Assembly (NCBI GenBank): GCA_020636915.1
Contig: JACJWV010000017.1
Location: forward strand, 45,835 to 109,834
DNA from: Nocardioides sp.
GTDB taxonomy: Bacteria; Actinomycetota; Actinomycetes; Propionibacteriales; Nocardioidaceae
Reading direction: 5' to 3'
DNA length: 64,000 bases
Of this stretch, positions 1-7,413 are shown piece after piece. Under the pieces are notes generated by a model. The model made no database searches, was not told the origin of the DNA, and was given only the letters and a program-made list of their open reading frames with translations. The position numbers and the translations under genes were made by a program. Positions within the stretch are counted from its first letter, which is position 1. Every line of letters begins with the position of its first letter.

Positions 1-1
1 G

Positions 2-412
2 GACGTCGAGGGTCGCCGTACCTTCTGGTCGGCGATCCGCGCCGACGCCGAGCGGGGCCGCACGATCCTCTTCGCCACGCACTACCTCGAGGAGGCCGAC
101 CAGTACGCCGACCGGATCGTGCTCATCAGCCACGGCCGGATCGTCGCCGACGGCACCGGCGCCCAGATCAAGGCGCTCGCCTCGGGACGCACGGTCCGGG
201 CCACCCTGCCGGGCGCCGACACCAGCGCCCTGGCCGCGATCGACGGCGTGACGGGCGTCGAGGTCCGGGGCGACGCCGTGCTCGTGCACACCAAGGACAG
301 CGACGCCGTCGCCCGCCACCTGCTGACCCGGACCTCCGCCCGCGACCTGGAGATCACCGCCCAGGGCCTCGAGCAGGCGTTCCTGAGCCTGACCGGAGAG
401 GACGACGCCTGA
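2..412 (+). CDS. ABC transporter ATP-binding protein, C-terminal part
   Basis: The gene enters the window from the left, so the Walker A region and start are missing. The visible 136 residues begin just after the Walker B/D-loop area. They carry the H-loop in TILFATHYLEEADQYADRIV, followed by the usual ISHGRIVADG strand. The last 60-70 residues form the small accessory domain common in drug or antibiotic exporters of the DrrA/CcmA type. The stop TGA overlaps the permease ATG by one base (TGATG), so the two are translationally coupled. The likely role is to energise the ABC-2 permease that follows. The exported substrate cannot be read from the sequence. Confidence 0.9.
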   Translation, partial: DVEGRRTFWSAIRADAERGRTILFATHYLEEADQYADRIVLISHGRIVADGTGAQIKALASGRTVRATLPGADTSALAAIDGVTGVEVRGDAVLVHTKDSDAVARHLLTRTSARDLEITAQGLEQAFLSLTGEDDA

Positions 413-1206
413 TGTCGACCACCACGTTCCGAGGGAGCATCGACCCCACCGCCCGCCGGGTCCCCCCGCTGGGCGGCTTCAACCCGACCCTGCTCGGCAT
501 CGAGCTGCGCCGGATGCTGCGCAACCGACGGACCGTCGTCTTCGCGATGCTGTTCCCCGCCGCTCTCTTCCTCAGCTTCGGGTCGACCTCGGACTGGGAC
601 GAGAGCGTCGGTCACGGCAACGTCGCCGCCTACGTCATGGTCTCGATGGCCCTGTACGGCGCCGCGCTCACCGCCGCGTCGGCCGGCACCCAGGTCGCGC
701 TGGAGCGCGCGATGGGCTGGTCGCGCCAGCTGCGCCTGACGCCGCTCAACGCGGCCGTCTACATCGTCGTCAAGGCGATCATCGCCCTCGTGCTCGGTGC
801 GCTCGCGATCGCCGTGGTCAACCTGGTCGGGGTCCTCCAGGGCAAGCCCGAGATGCCAGTCGACGTCTGGGTCGAGTGCGCGCTGCTGACGCTCGCCTGC
901 ACCTCGGTGTTCGCCGCCCTGGGACTGTGCGCCGGCTACCTCCTCCCCGGTGAGAACGCCATGCAGGTCCTGGGCCCCGGTCTGGCCCTGCTCTCCTTCC
1001 TCGGCAACGTCTTCATCCCGATCGACGAGGGCAGCTGGATCTACACGATCGCCCAGTGGACGCCGATGTACGGCGTCGCCGAGATCTGCCGCTACCCGCT
1101 GACCGGGGACCTCACGTGGATCGCGGTGGTCAACGCGGCCCTGTGGCTCGCGGTCTTCGTCGGCGGTGCGGCGTGGGCGATGGCGCGGGACACCGCCCGC
1201 GTCTGA
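412..1206 (+). CDS. ABC-2 type transporter permease
   Basis: This 264-aa membrane protein has a short cytoplasmic N-terminus and about six hydrophobic segments, the first near residues 40-58. The pattern fits ABC-2 permeases of multidrug or antibiotic exporters that pair with DrrA-like ATPases. The start ATG overlaps the stop of the ATPase gene. A two-component system follows 38 bp downstream, an arrangement well known for exporters controlled by DesK/LiaS-type kinases that sense envelope or drug stress. The substrate is unknown. Confidence 0.88.
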   Translation: MSTTTFRGSIDPTARRVPPLGGFNPTLLGIELRRMLRNRRTVVFAMLFPAALFLSFGSTSDWDESVGHGNVAAYVMVSMALYGAALTAASAGTQVALERAMGWSRQLRLTPLNAAVYIVVKAIIALVLGALAIAVVNLVGVLQGKPEMPVDVWVECALLTLACTSVFAALGLCAGYLLPGENAMQVLGPGLALLSFLGNVFIPIDEGSWIYTIAQWTPMYGVAEICRYPLTGDLTWIAVVNAALWLAVFVGGAAWAMARDTARV

Positions 1207-1244
1207 CCCCGCGCGGCGGGCCCGACGTGACTACCCTCCAGCCC

Positions 1245-2357
1245 ATGAGCGAGCAGCGGACCGGACCGAGCCAGCTGGACCGGCTCGGTCCGCTGTTCGC
1301 GGGCGTGTGGCTGTTCTTCCTCGTCGACCCGCTGATGACCGGGTGGGACCACCGCGACGAGCTCACCGGGGTCGTCGGGATGGTGGCGACCGTCGCCTTC
1401 GGCGCTCTCTACATGACGCTGTGGGTCCGGATCCGCCAGGAGCGCCAGCGGCTGGTCGACAACCCGCCGCTGCACCAGGCGGTGGCGTACCTGCTCGGCC
1501 TCGTCGCCGTCGGCGCGGTGATGGTCGGGTGCCTGGGCGAGACGGGGCTGGCCAGCGTCGTCTACCTGGCGGTCGCCTGCTTCATGGTGCTGCCGCTGCG
1601 GGTCGCGGCCGGCACGGTGGCCGTCCTGGTCGCCGTCACCCTGGGGTTCGGCGCTGCCGCCGGGTGGGGCAGCCAGGCCGGGCTGGTGTTCGGCATCCTG
1701 GCCGCCTCGGTCGCGATCTTCGGGATGCGACTGATCCTGCGCCGCAACCTGCAGCTGCTGCTCGCCGAGCAGGAGAACGCCCGGCTCGCGGTGGAGAACG
1801 AGCGCAGCCGGTTCGCCCGCGACCTGCACGACATCCTGGGGCACTCGCTCACGGTCATCACCGTGAAGGCCGAGCTCGCCGGCCGGCTCGTCGACGCGGG
1901 GACGCCCGAGGCCACCGAGCGCGCGCGGACCGAGATCGCCGACCTCGAGCGGCTCAGCCGCGACGCGCTCGCCGACGTCCGCCGGGCGGTGGAGGGCTAT
2001 CGCGAGCTGACCCTCCCCGGGGAGCTGGCCCGCGCCCGGACCGCCCTGGCGGCGGCAGAGATCGAGGCGCTGCTGCCGAACTCGACCGACGAGGTGCCGA
2101 CCGACCTGCGCGAGCTCTTCGCCTGGACGGTCCGCGAGGGCGTGACCAACGTGATCCGGCACTCGGGCGCCCGCACGTGCGAGGTCCGGCTCTCCCCGTC
2201 GTGCGCGGAGGTCCGCGACGACGGCCGCGGGACGGTCCCGGCCGGCTCCGGCTCGGGGCTCGCCGGCCTGCGCGAGCGCGCCGCCGCCGCCGGCGCCACC
2301 GTCCTCACCCGGTCGCTCGAGCCGGGTTTCTGCCTGCGGGTGATGAGGGCCCGGTGA
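1245..2357 (+). CDS. Sensor histidine kinase, DesK/LiaS (HPK7) type
   Basis: The 370-aa protein has an N-terminal sensor of about five or six membrane segments (residues 15-165), then a HisKA_3 dimerisation domain with the phospho-acceptor motif RDLHDILGHSLT. A GHKL ATPase domain ends in a glycine-rich lid near GSGSGLAGLRERA. A longer open frame extends upstream, but ATG 1245 is chosen because TACCCT (1232-1237) lies 7 nt before it, as expected of a leaderless promoter. The stop overlaps the GTG of the response regulator by 3 nt. It probably controls the neighbouring ABC exporter, which is an inference from position. Confidence 0.88.
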   Translation: MSEQRTGPSQLDRLGPLFAGVWLFFLVDPLMTGWDHRDELTGVVGMVATVAFGALYMTLWVRIRQERQRLVDNPPLHQAVAYLLGLVAVGAVMVGCLGETGLASVVYLAVACFMVLPLRVAAGTVAVLVAVTLGFGAAAGWGSQAGLVFGILAASVAIFGMRLILRRNLQLLLAEQENARLAVENERSRFARDLHDILGHSLTVITVKAELAGRLVDAGTPEATERARTEIADLERLSRDALADVRRAVEGYRELTLPGELARARTALAAAEIEALLPNSTDEVPTDLRELFAWTVREGVTNVIRHSGARTCEVRLSPSCAEVRDDGRGTVPAGSGSGLAGLRERAAAAGATVLTRSLEPGFCLRVMRAR

Positions 2358-2971
2358 CCGACCGAGCGATCCGGCTGCTGCTGGCCGACGACCAGGCCCT
2401 CGTGCGGGGCGCCCTCGCCGCCCTGCTCGGGCTCGAGCCCGACCTCGAGGTGGTCGCGGAGGTGGGTTCCGGCGACGAGGTCGTGCCCGCAGCCCTGGCG
2501 CACCACCCCGACGTCGCGCTCCTCGACGTCGAGATGCCCGGGACCGACGGGATCGCCGCCACCGCCGCACTCCGGGCCGTCGCTCCCGGCGTCCGCGTGC
2601 TGATCGTGACCACGTTCGGTCGCCCGGGCTACCTGCGCCGCGCGCTCCAGGCCGGTGCGTCCGGCTTCGTCGTCAAGGACACGCCCGCAGCACAGCTCGC
2701 CGACGCCGTACGACGGGTGCACGCCGGGCTGCGCGTCGTCGACCCGGCGCTGGCGACCGACAGTCTCGTCGCCGGCGAGTCGCCGCTGACCGCCCGGGAG
2801 ACCGACGTGCTGCGTGCCGCGCGCGACGGCGCGTCGGTCGCCACGATCGCGTCGCGGCTCTTCCTGTCCGAGGGCACCGTCCGCAACCACCTCTCCGCGG
2901 CGATCGGCAAGACCGGCTCCACCAACCGGGCCGAGGCGGTGCTGACCGCCGAGGGCAACGGCTGGCTGTGA
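2354..2971 (+). CDS. LuxR-family (NarL/DesR) response regulator
   Basis: The 205-aa protein starts at GTG 2354, inside the end of the kinase gene (GTGA overlap). The receiver domain (about 1-120) shows the acidic pair in LLLADDQ, the phospho-acceptor Asp in ALLDVEMPGTDG and the conserved Lys in FVVKDTP. The C-terminal LuxR helix-turn-helix is LTARETDVLRAA followed by ATIASRLFLSEGTVRNHLSAA. It is the cognate partner of the preceding kinase, and the exporter genes just upstream are the obvious candidate target. Confidence 0.92.
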   Translation: MTDRAIRLLLADDQALVRGALAALLGLEPDLEVVAEVGSGDEVVPAALAHHPDVALLDVEMPGTDGIAATAALRAVAPGVRVLIVTTFGRPGYLRRALQAGASGFVVKDTPAAQLADAVRRVHAGLRVVDPALATDSLVAGESPLTARETDVLRAARDGASVATIASRLFLSEGTVRNHLSAAIGKTGSTNRAEAVLTAEGNGWL

Positions 2972-3032
2972 TCTCCCCGGCATCTCCTGAGGTGCCTCCG
3001 GGGGCATCGGCGTCCCGGCGTACGGTGACGAC

Positions 3033-4232
3033 ATGCGCCGGATCGTCCTCGGAACCATCGCCGCTCTGACCGCAGTCCTCCTCACGCCGGCCGCGCAGGC
3101 GCAGTGCCCGCAGGTCGACCACGCCGTCGCCCCGCACGTCGACCAGCCTGTCGACCAGCACCGGGGCGCAGCCGCGGACCGGGTGCCCGCCCTGCACGTG
3201 AAGCGGCTGGTCACGGGCCTCGACCACCCGTGGGACGTCCGACCGGTCGGCGGCGGACGACTGCTCTACACCCAGCGCGACCGGGCCACGGTCTCGCTGT
3301 GGGCCAACGGCACCAAGCACGTCGTCCAGGGGTTCCCCACCGGCTCGGTGTGGGTGTCCGGCGAGACCGGCCTGATGGGCCTGGAGACCGACGCCGACTT
3401 CGCGACCAACCACCGCTTCTACACCTGTCAGGGCGGCTTCACCGGCGGCGGGCACCACGACGTGCGGGTGATGAGCTGGACCCTCGACGACGCGCTCACG
3501 TCGATCACCGGCCACGAGGAGCTGCTGGGCGGCTTCCCGACCACCAGCGGCCGGCACGGCGGCTGCCGGCTGCTCGTCGTCGGCGACCGGATGTACGTCG
3601 GTACGGGTGACGCGGCGACGGGCAGGAACCCGGAGAACAAGAAGTCGTTCGGCGGCAAGACGCTGTGCCTGATGCTGAGCGGCCGGCCGTGCCCCGACAA
3701 CCCGTTCGTCCACTCCGGCAACCGCGCCAAGCGCTACGTCCAGACCTACGGGCACCGCAACGTGCAGGGCATCGACCGCCGCCGCGACGGGACCCTGTGG
3801 TCGGTCGAGCAGGGCACCTACCGCGACGACGAGGTCAACCGGCTCCGCAACGGCGGCGACTACGGCTACAACCCGGTGCCGGGCTACAACGAGAGCGTCC
3901 CCATGACCGACCAGTCGCTCCCGGGCAGGCAGATCCGCGCGGTCTGGCGCTCCGGCAACCCGACCCGCGCCACCTCCGGCGGCGGCTGGGTCTACGGCAA
4001 GGGACTCGGCGCGTACGACGGCACGTTCGCCGTCGCCGCGCTGAAGGCCGAGCGCGTCCTGTTCCTGAAGATCTCGGGGAAGGGCAAGCTGCTCGGGGTG
4101 CGCGTGCCGCCGGCGCTGCGCACGTACGGCCGGTTGCGCACGGTCGTCGACGGGCCGGGCAACGTCTTCTACGTCACGACCGACAACGGCAGCGGCCGGG
4201 ACGCGATCCTCGCGGTCCGGCCCCGTGGCTAG
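3033..4232 (+). CDS. Secreted PQQ-dependent sugar dehydrogenase-like protein (GSDH family)
   Basis: The 399-aa protein has a Sec signal peptide (residues 1-23, ending AQA). The mature part reads as a six-bladed beta-propeller of the glucose/sorbosone dehydrogenase family, with LVTGLDHPWDVRPVGGGRLL, then GLMGLETDADFATNHRFYTC and YGHRNVQGIDRRRDGTLWSVEQG. Family members oxidise aldoses with PQQ in the periplasm or outside the cell, but many lack proven activity, and PQQ supply here is unknown. ATG 3033 is preceded at 6 nt by TACGGT (3021-3026), so the mRNA is probably leaderless. It stands alone, convergent with the next genes. Confidence 0.82.
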   Translation: MRRIVLGTIAALTAVLLTPAAQAQCPQVDHAVAPHVDQPVDQHRGAAADRVPALHVKRLVTGLDHPWDVRPVGGGRLLYTQRDRATVSLWANGTKHVVQGFPTGSVWVSGETGLMGLETDADFATNHRFYTCQGGFTGGGHHDVRVMSWTLDDALTSITGHEELLGGFPTTSGRHGGCRLLVVGDRMYVGTGDAATGRNPENKKSFGGKTLCLMLSGRPCPDNPFVHSGNRAKRYVQTYGHRNVQGIDRRRDGTLWSVEQGTYRDDEVNRLRNGGDYGYNPVPGYNESVPMTDQSLPGRQIRAVWRSGNPTRATSGGGWVYGKGLGAYDGTFAVAALKAERVLFLKISGKGKLLGVRVPPALRTYGRLRTVVDGPGNVFYVTTDNGSGRDAILAVRPRG

Positions 4233-4244
4233 GGCGGCCGCCAG

Positions 4245-4499
4245 CTAGGTCCGGCCCGCGATCGCGACCATCGCCGCCCAGGCCAGCAGCGCCACCACGG
4301 CCACCACCGGCACCCACCGCGGGTGCGGCGTCCACCAGGCGCAGGCGGCGACGAACAGCCCGATCCACACCACCACGAGCAGCGCGACCGCCCACCACGG
4401 CGCGAACAGCAGGCTGGCGAGGTAGAGGAAGAGCGCGCACGCCATGCCCGCCATGCCGACGAACGGCCACGGCGAGATCTCGGCGCGCTCCGTCACCAC
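4245..4499 (-). CDS. Small membrane protein, unknown function
   Basis: The 84-aa protein starts at GTG 4499 (a second GTG follows directly). It has three hydrophobic segments at about residues 11-29, 36-55 and 64-81, with several Trp and Pro residues at the membrane edges. No family is recognised. It lies 27 bp downstream of the 57-aa protein on the same strand and may be co-transcribed with it. Its coding nature rests on the regular hydrophobic pattern and on fitting exactly between neighbours. Confidence 0.6.
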   Translation of the reverse strand: MVTERAEISPWPFVGMAGMACALFLYLASLLFAPWWAVALLVVVWIGLFVAACAWWTPHPRWVPVVAVVALLAWAAMVAIAGRT

Positions 4500-4526
4500 G
4501 GCCGGTCACCACGGCCCATCACGCGG

Positions 4527-4700
4527 TCAGTCGTTCCACTTCGGGTCGTCGTCCCACTCCTCGTTGCGCTCGGCGGCCTTCTCGAGCGCGTGCTCGGCCT
4601 CCTCGCGCGAGGGGTAGGGCCCCAGCCGGTCGATCGGCGGGCAGACGCCCTCCCCCTGCTCGACCCGGTGGTGCTTCACGCAGAACCAGAAGTCGCTCAT
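4527..4700 (-). CDS. 57-aa small acidic protein
   Basis: A short gene starts at ATG 4700 and reads MSDFWFCVKHHRVEQGEG, then CPPIDRLGPYPSREEAEHAL, then an acidic tail ending DDDPKWND. The aromatic N-terminus, two Cys residues (7 and 20), the R-L-G-P-Y segment and the helix SREEAEHALEKA are typical of a small protein common in actinobacterial genomes, often labelled SPOR-like or hypothetical. That assignment is from memory of the family. The function is unknown. It sits between the TPR gene and the small membrane gene, all on the minus strand. Confidence 0.75.
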   Translation of the reverse strand: MSDFWFCVKHHRVEQGEGVCPPIDRLGPYPSREEAEHALEKAAERNEEWDDDPKWND

Positions 4701-4723
4701 GCGGTGAAGTTACACGCTGGGCC

Positions 4724-5155
4724 TCACCCGGCCCGGTGGAGCAGCTCCTCGACACGGAGCGCGGCGAGCCCGTGGTCGGGGTCGCCGCTCATGGCGGCGG
4801 CCAGCCGCAGGTGCGGCAGCGCCTCGGCGTACCGGCTCTGCCGCTCGAGGCAGCGACCGAGGGCGTGCTGCGCCCAGTCGTCGGCGGGGTTCTCGGCGAC
4901 GAGCCCGGTCAGCTCGGCCTCGGCACGCTGCAGCTGCGCGCGCATCAGGAAGGCCCAGGCGCGCAGCGTGCGCAGGCCGGTGTTGCCCGGCTCCTGCTCC
5001 AGTGCCGGCTCGATCACCTCGAGCGCCTCCCGCGGCGCGCGGGCGGCCAGGAGGTCGAACGCCGTGCGGTAGGCGGCCTCGGGGGCCGCGCGACCCGGAA
5101 TCCCGTGGCCGAACGACGCCACGGGCGGGGCCTGGATCTCGGGGTTCTCGCTCAT
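4724..5155 (-). CDS. TPR-like repeat protein
   Basis: The 143-aa helical protein contains TPR-type repeats: FDLLAARAPREALEVIEPAL, LRTLRAWAFLMRAQLQRAEA and HALGRCLERQSRYAEALPHL carry the alternating small and aromatic residues of helix pairs. ATG 5155 overlaps the stop TGA of the acetyltransferase gene (TGATG), so the two are translated together. TPR proteins bind partner proteins; the acetyltransferase or its target is a natural guess, but nothing in the sequence proves it. A longer in-frame extension upstream looks like a GC shadow and is rejected. Confidence 0.8.
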   Translation of the reverse strand: MSENPEIQAPPVASFGHGIPGRAAPEAAYRTAFDLLAARAPREALEVIEPALEQEPGNTGLRTLRAWAFLMRAQLQRAEAELTGLVAENPADDWAQHALGRCLERQSRYAEALPHLRLAAAMSGDPDHGLAALRVEELLHRAG

Positions 5156-5724
5156 CACGACCCTCCAACCCGGTTGCCGGTCTGCGGATTCCCCAGCGGC
5201 TCGTCGTGCAGGATGCGCTGGAACAGCACGTGGTCGGTCCACTCGCCACGGATGAAGAGGAACCGCTCGGCCCGGCCGTACTCCTGGAACCCCGCCCGCC
5301 GCAGGACCGCCTGCGACGCCTCGTTGTGCGGGCGGGTCCCCGCCTCGAGCCGGTGCAGGCCCAGGGCCCGGCCCGCGACGACGGCGTGCTCGACCAGGGC
5401 GGTCGCGAGCCCGCGCCGGAGGTGCTCGTGGTCGACCCAGTAGCCCAGCGTCGCGCTCTGCAGGACGCCGCGGGCGACGTTGTCGATCGCGATCCGCCCC
5501 GCGACGTCCGGCCCGTGCCACAGCACGAACGTGTGCCGCTTGTCGCGCTCCCGGTCCTCGAGCTGCCGGCCCACCTCGACCGCCTGGCCCGCCTCGGTGA
5601 AGAAGCTCTCCGCCCGCACCGGGTCCCACGGCTCGAGGTGCTCCCGGTTGCGCACGTACGCCGCCGCCATCGCCGCGCTGTCCCGCTGATCCAGCGGCCT
5701 GATCTCGTATCCCTCGGGCAGCAC
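5155..5724 (-). CDS. GNAT-family N-acetyltransferase, RimJ/RimL type
   Basis: The 189-aa single-domain protein of the RimJ/RimL group starts IRPLDQRDSAAMAAAYVRNR. It carries TLGYWVDHEHLRRGLATALV (acetyl-CoA binding, equivalent to the R/Q-x-x-G-x-G/A loop) and LEAGTRPHNEASQAVLRRAG, the usual N-x-x-S motif after strand 6. It would acetylate an N-terminal or small-molecule amine using acetyl-CoA. The start is GTG 5724: TACCCT on the minus strand (plus 5731-5736) lies 6 nt upstream, which fits a leaderless message. It is the first gene of a two-gene unit with the TPR protein. Confidence 0.9.
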   Translation of the reverse strand: MLPEGYEIRPLDQRDSAAMAAAYVRNREHLEPWDPVRAESFFTEAGQAVEVGRQLEDRERDKRHTFVLWHGPDVAGRIAIDNVARGVLQSATLGYWVDHEHLRRGLATALVEHAVVAGRALGLHRLEAGTRPHNEASQAVLRRAGFQEYGRAERFLFIRGEWTDHVLFQRILHDEPLGNPQTGNRVGGS

Positions 5725-5872
5725 CGTCCCAGGGTACGGCGCGGCGCGACCGTGCCTGCCCGGCGTCGGGACGTCATCACGATCGTGGCAACGGTGGCAA
5801 CGGTTGCTCGATCCTGATGACGTCCCGGTGGCCCGAGGACCTCCGGCCCCTCCTCGCCGCTATCCTGTTCCC

Positions 5873-6267
5873 GCGGATGGGCTGGCCGGGCGACCGCGTC
5901 GTTCTCCTCGGAGAGCGCCGAGGAAGGTCCGGGCTCCACAGGGCGAGGTGGTGGGTAACACCCACCCGGGGCAACCCGCGGGAAAGTGCCACAGAGAACA
6001 GACCGCCGCTCCCGTTCCGACGGGAGAGGCAAGGGTGAAACGGTGGTGCAAGAGACCACCAGCGACCGGGGTGACCCGGCCGGCTCGGCAAACCCCACCT
6101 GGAGCAAGGTCAAGAAGTCCGGTGCTCGCACCGGACGCGCGCACGTTCGAGGGCGGCCCGCCCGAGTGCGCGGGTAGATCGCTGGAGGCGGCCGGCAACG
6201 GTCGTCGTAGATGGATGGTCGCCACGCTTCGGCGTACAGAACCCGGCCTACAGGCCAGCCCGTCCGC
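5873..6267 (+). ncRNA. rnpB: RNase P RNA (type A)
   Basis: This is the catalytic RNA of RNase P, which cuts the 5' leader from pre-tRNAs. The conserved blocks are in order: GAGGAAAGTCCGGGCTCC-like P4 strand (seen as GAGGAAGGTCCGGGCTCC), then the GGTAACACCCA and GGGGCAAC blocks, AAAGTGCCACAGAGAACAGA, and the 3' block ACAGAACCCGGCCTACAGG. The ends pair to make P1: GGGCTGGCC near 5879 with GGCCAGCCC near 6253-6261. The length of about 395 nt is normal for actinobacteria. The ends are set by P1 pairing and may be off by some bases. Confidence 0.95.
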
Positions 6268-6304
6268 GCCACCCTCTCGGACCGGACAGCGGCGGAACGT
6301 GGAT

Positions 6305-6531
6305 CCCCCTCCGGGGCAACGGGGGAATGCGCCGGAGGGGGGTAGGCACTACCTGCCCACCGAGGCGAGGACCGAAACCACCGGTCTCGACCACCAGGTT
6401 CCCCGGACCGCCCGTCCCGGGCCGACAGCCGCGCGGTCCCCCACATCGAGGAGGCGGGTCGAGCACCCCCGACCGCGCGGCTGGCTGGTGGGACGGTCCG
6501 CCGCTGGTACGGGGGACCTGCGGCGAACCGT
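6305..6531. other. Candidate structured RNA downstream of rnpB
   Basis: The stretch 6268-6714 holds no convincing gene but has three strong inverted repeats: 6305-6314 with 6332-6341 (10 bp perfect), 6426-6438 with 6471-6483 (13 bp perfect, 32-nt loop) and 6493-6504 with 6520-6531 (11 of 12). The series is too dense and too far past the RNase P 3' end to be a simple terminator. It could be an independent small RNA, a processed rnpB trailer or a leader of the microprotein genes. No known family was recognised, and GC-rich DNA forms hairpins by chance. Confidence 0.4.
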
Positions 6532-6662
6532 CTGCCCCTACGGTGCGCCCCCGAGACGCGCCGCGGTCAGGGCCGATGCGCACCGGTGCACCGGCCGCTC
6601 GGCCTGGCCGGCCTGACCCCGACGTACCAGCCCGAAAGGGTGAGCTGCCGAGCGGTGACACC

Positions 6663-6708
6663 AAGGTCTTTCGGCCTCTGTCGGCCGGGACCTTCGGATG
6701 GCTACCGT
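6663..6708 (+). promoter_or_regulatory. Promoter of microprotein 1 with DosR-like box
   Basis: The -10 box TACCGT (6703-6708) lies 6 nt before GTG 6715. A DosR/DevR-like sequence AGGTCTTTCGGCCT (centred near 6670, about -45) matches 9 of 14 positions of the mycobacterial core GGGACTWWAGTCCC. A second, weaker copy GGGACCTTCGG lies at about 6688. The assignment is by motif only. Confidence 0.35.
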
Positions 6709-6714
6709 GCGGTC

Positions 6715-6876
6715 GTGGAGCTCGAGCGACCGGGCCCGCACCACGTGGAGGGCACCCACTCCGTCGCCGTGGCGATCGCCGTGGCGGCGTTGAAGGACGG
6801 TTGCTCGCTGCTCGAGGCCGCGGCGGTCGCCGACGAGTACCTCGCCGACCCGGCGCCGGGACCCTCGAGTAGTTGA
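6715..6876 (+). CDS. Microprotein 1 (53 aa), paralog of the next gene
   Basis: The 53-aa product starts at GTG 6715 and contains AVAIAVAALKDGCSLLEAAA followed by VADEYLAD. The next gene, 66 bp downstream, encodes a matching segment (AVEIAIRALLDGASWLEAAT, AAETCFAE), so the pair is a tandem duplication and both are likely real. The conserved part is an amphipathic helix pair with a central D-G turn; there is no signal peptide or clear membrane span. TACCGT 6 nt before the GTG fits leaderless expression. The family is not recognised. The variable N-terminal 15 residues and Ser/Pro tail look unstructured. Confidence 0.6.
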   Translation: MELERPGPHHVEGTHSVAVAIAVAALKDGCSLLEAAAVADEYLADPAPGPSSS

Positions 6877-6891
6877 TTCGTCGTCCAGACC

Positions 6892-6934
6892 AGGCCCTTC
6901 GGCTGTTTTCGTCGCCGTCCGGGCGATCTACCAT
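6892..6934 (+). promoter_or_regulatory. Promoter of microprotein 2
   Basis: TACCAT (6929-6934) lies 8 nt before GTG 6943. AGGCCCTTCGGCTG (6892-6905) sits at the same distance from the start as the DosR-like box of the upstream paralog, but is a weak match to that consensus (7 of 14). The layout suggests the promoter was duplicated together with the gene. Confidence 0.3.
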
Positions 6935-6942
6935 CGTTTTCC

Positions 6943-7086
6943 GTGGAACCCGACCAGGGGGGCGGCTCGGCGCCGGAAGACGTACGACGACGGCAGGCGG
7001 CGGTCGAGATCGCCATCAGGGCGCTCCTGGACGGGGCGTCCTGGCTCGAGGCGGCGACCGCCGCGGAGACCTGCTTCGCCGAGTAG
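6943..7086 (+). CDS. Microprotein 2 (47 aa), paralog of the previous gene
   Basis: The 47-aa product from GTG 6943 ends in AVEIAIRALLDGASWLEAAT plus AAETCFAE. It aligns without gaps over about 28 residues to the upstream microprotein, keeping A-V-x-I-A, A-L-x-D-G, L-E-A-A and A-x-x-x-x-A. The N-terminal part is polar and unlike its sister. It has one Cys. There is no Shine-Dalgarno; a -10 box 8 nt upstream suggests a leaderless mRNA. The function is unknown; a small helical partner of a larger enzyme or regulator is possible. Confidence 0.6.
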   Translation: MEPDQGGGSAPEDVRRRQAAVEIAIRALLDGASWLEAATAAETCFAE

Positions 7087-7181
7087 GCACACCGGTCCAG
7101 ACACACGGGGTGAGACAAGGCACAGGCCGCTCGGGACGTTCGGCCCCTGCGCGACGGCGCGCACCTCGCCACGGTGGACGC

Positions 7182-7394
7182 ATGGGACTCGAGCTGCACA
7201 TCAGCGAGGGATCCAGAGGCAGGTGGACGTGCTCGCTCGGTGACCACCGGTGCGACACCCACGCCGACCTCGGAGCGGCCGTGCGGCACATGCAGGTCGC
7301 GAGCGCCGAGATCGAGGACACCGAGCTCTGGATCCACTTCCGCGACGGCACCACCGAGCAGGAACCGGTGCTCCCGCCCCTGCTCGACACCTGA
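7182..7394 (+). CDS. 70-aa conserved-type hypothetical protein
   Basis: The protein starts at ATG 7182 (MGLELHISEGSRGRWTCSLG) and continues into a helix LGAAVRHMQVASAEIEDTEL and a strand LWIHFRDGT. The alternating hydrophobic pattern looks like a compact beta-alpha-beta fold. Cys17 and Cys24 are spaced C-S-L-G-D-H-R-C, which could hold a metal. It lies 19 bp before the Zn-alcohol dehydrogenase, which has its own promoter-like TACAGT. No family is recognised. Confidence 0.55.
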   Translation: MGLELHISEGSRGRWTCSLGDHRCDTHADLGAAVRHMQVASAEIEDTELWIHFRDGTTEQEPVLPPLLDT

Positions 7395-7413
7395 GCCACT
7401 ACAGTCGCTCGCC

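Noticed and set aside
1092..2570. Long minus-strand frame opposite the kinase and regulator
   Set aside because: Low-complexity Arg/Gly/Pro-rich shadow of two well-supported genes.
5804..6616. Open frames over the RNase P RNA and hairpin region
   Set aside because: The region matches rnpB sequence blocks and pairing; the frames have random composition.
6268..6700. Cobalamin-type riboswitch or 6C RNA
   Set aside because: No B12-box, and the C-rich loops do not form the two matched stems of the 6C family; kept only as an unassigned structured region.
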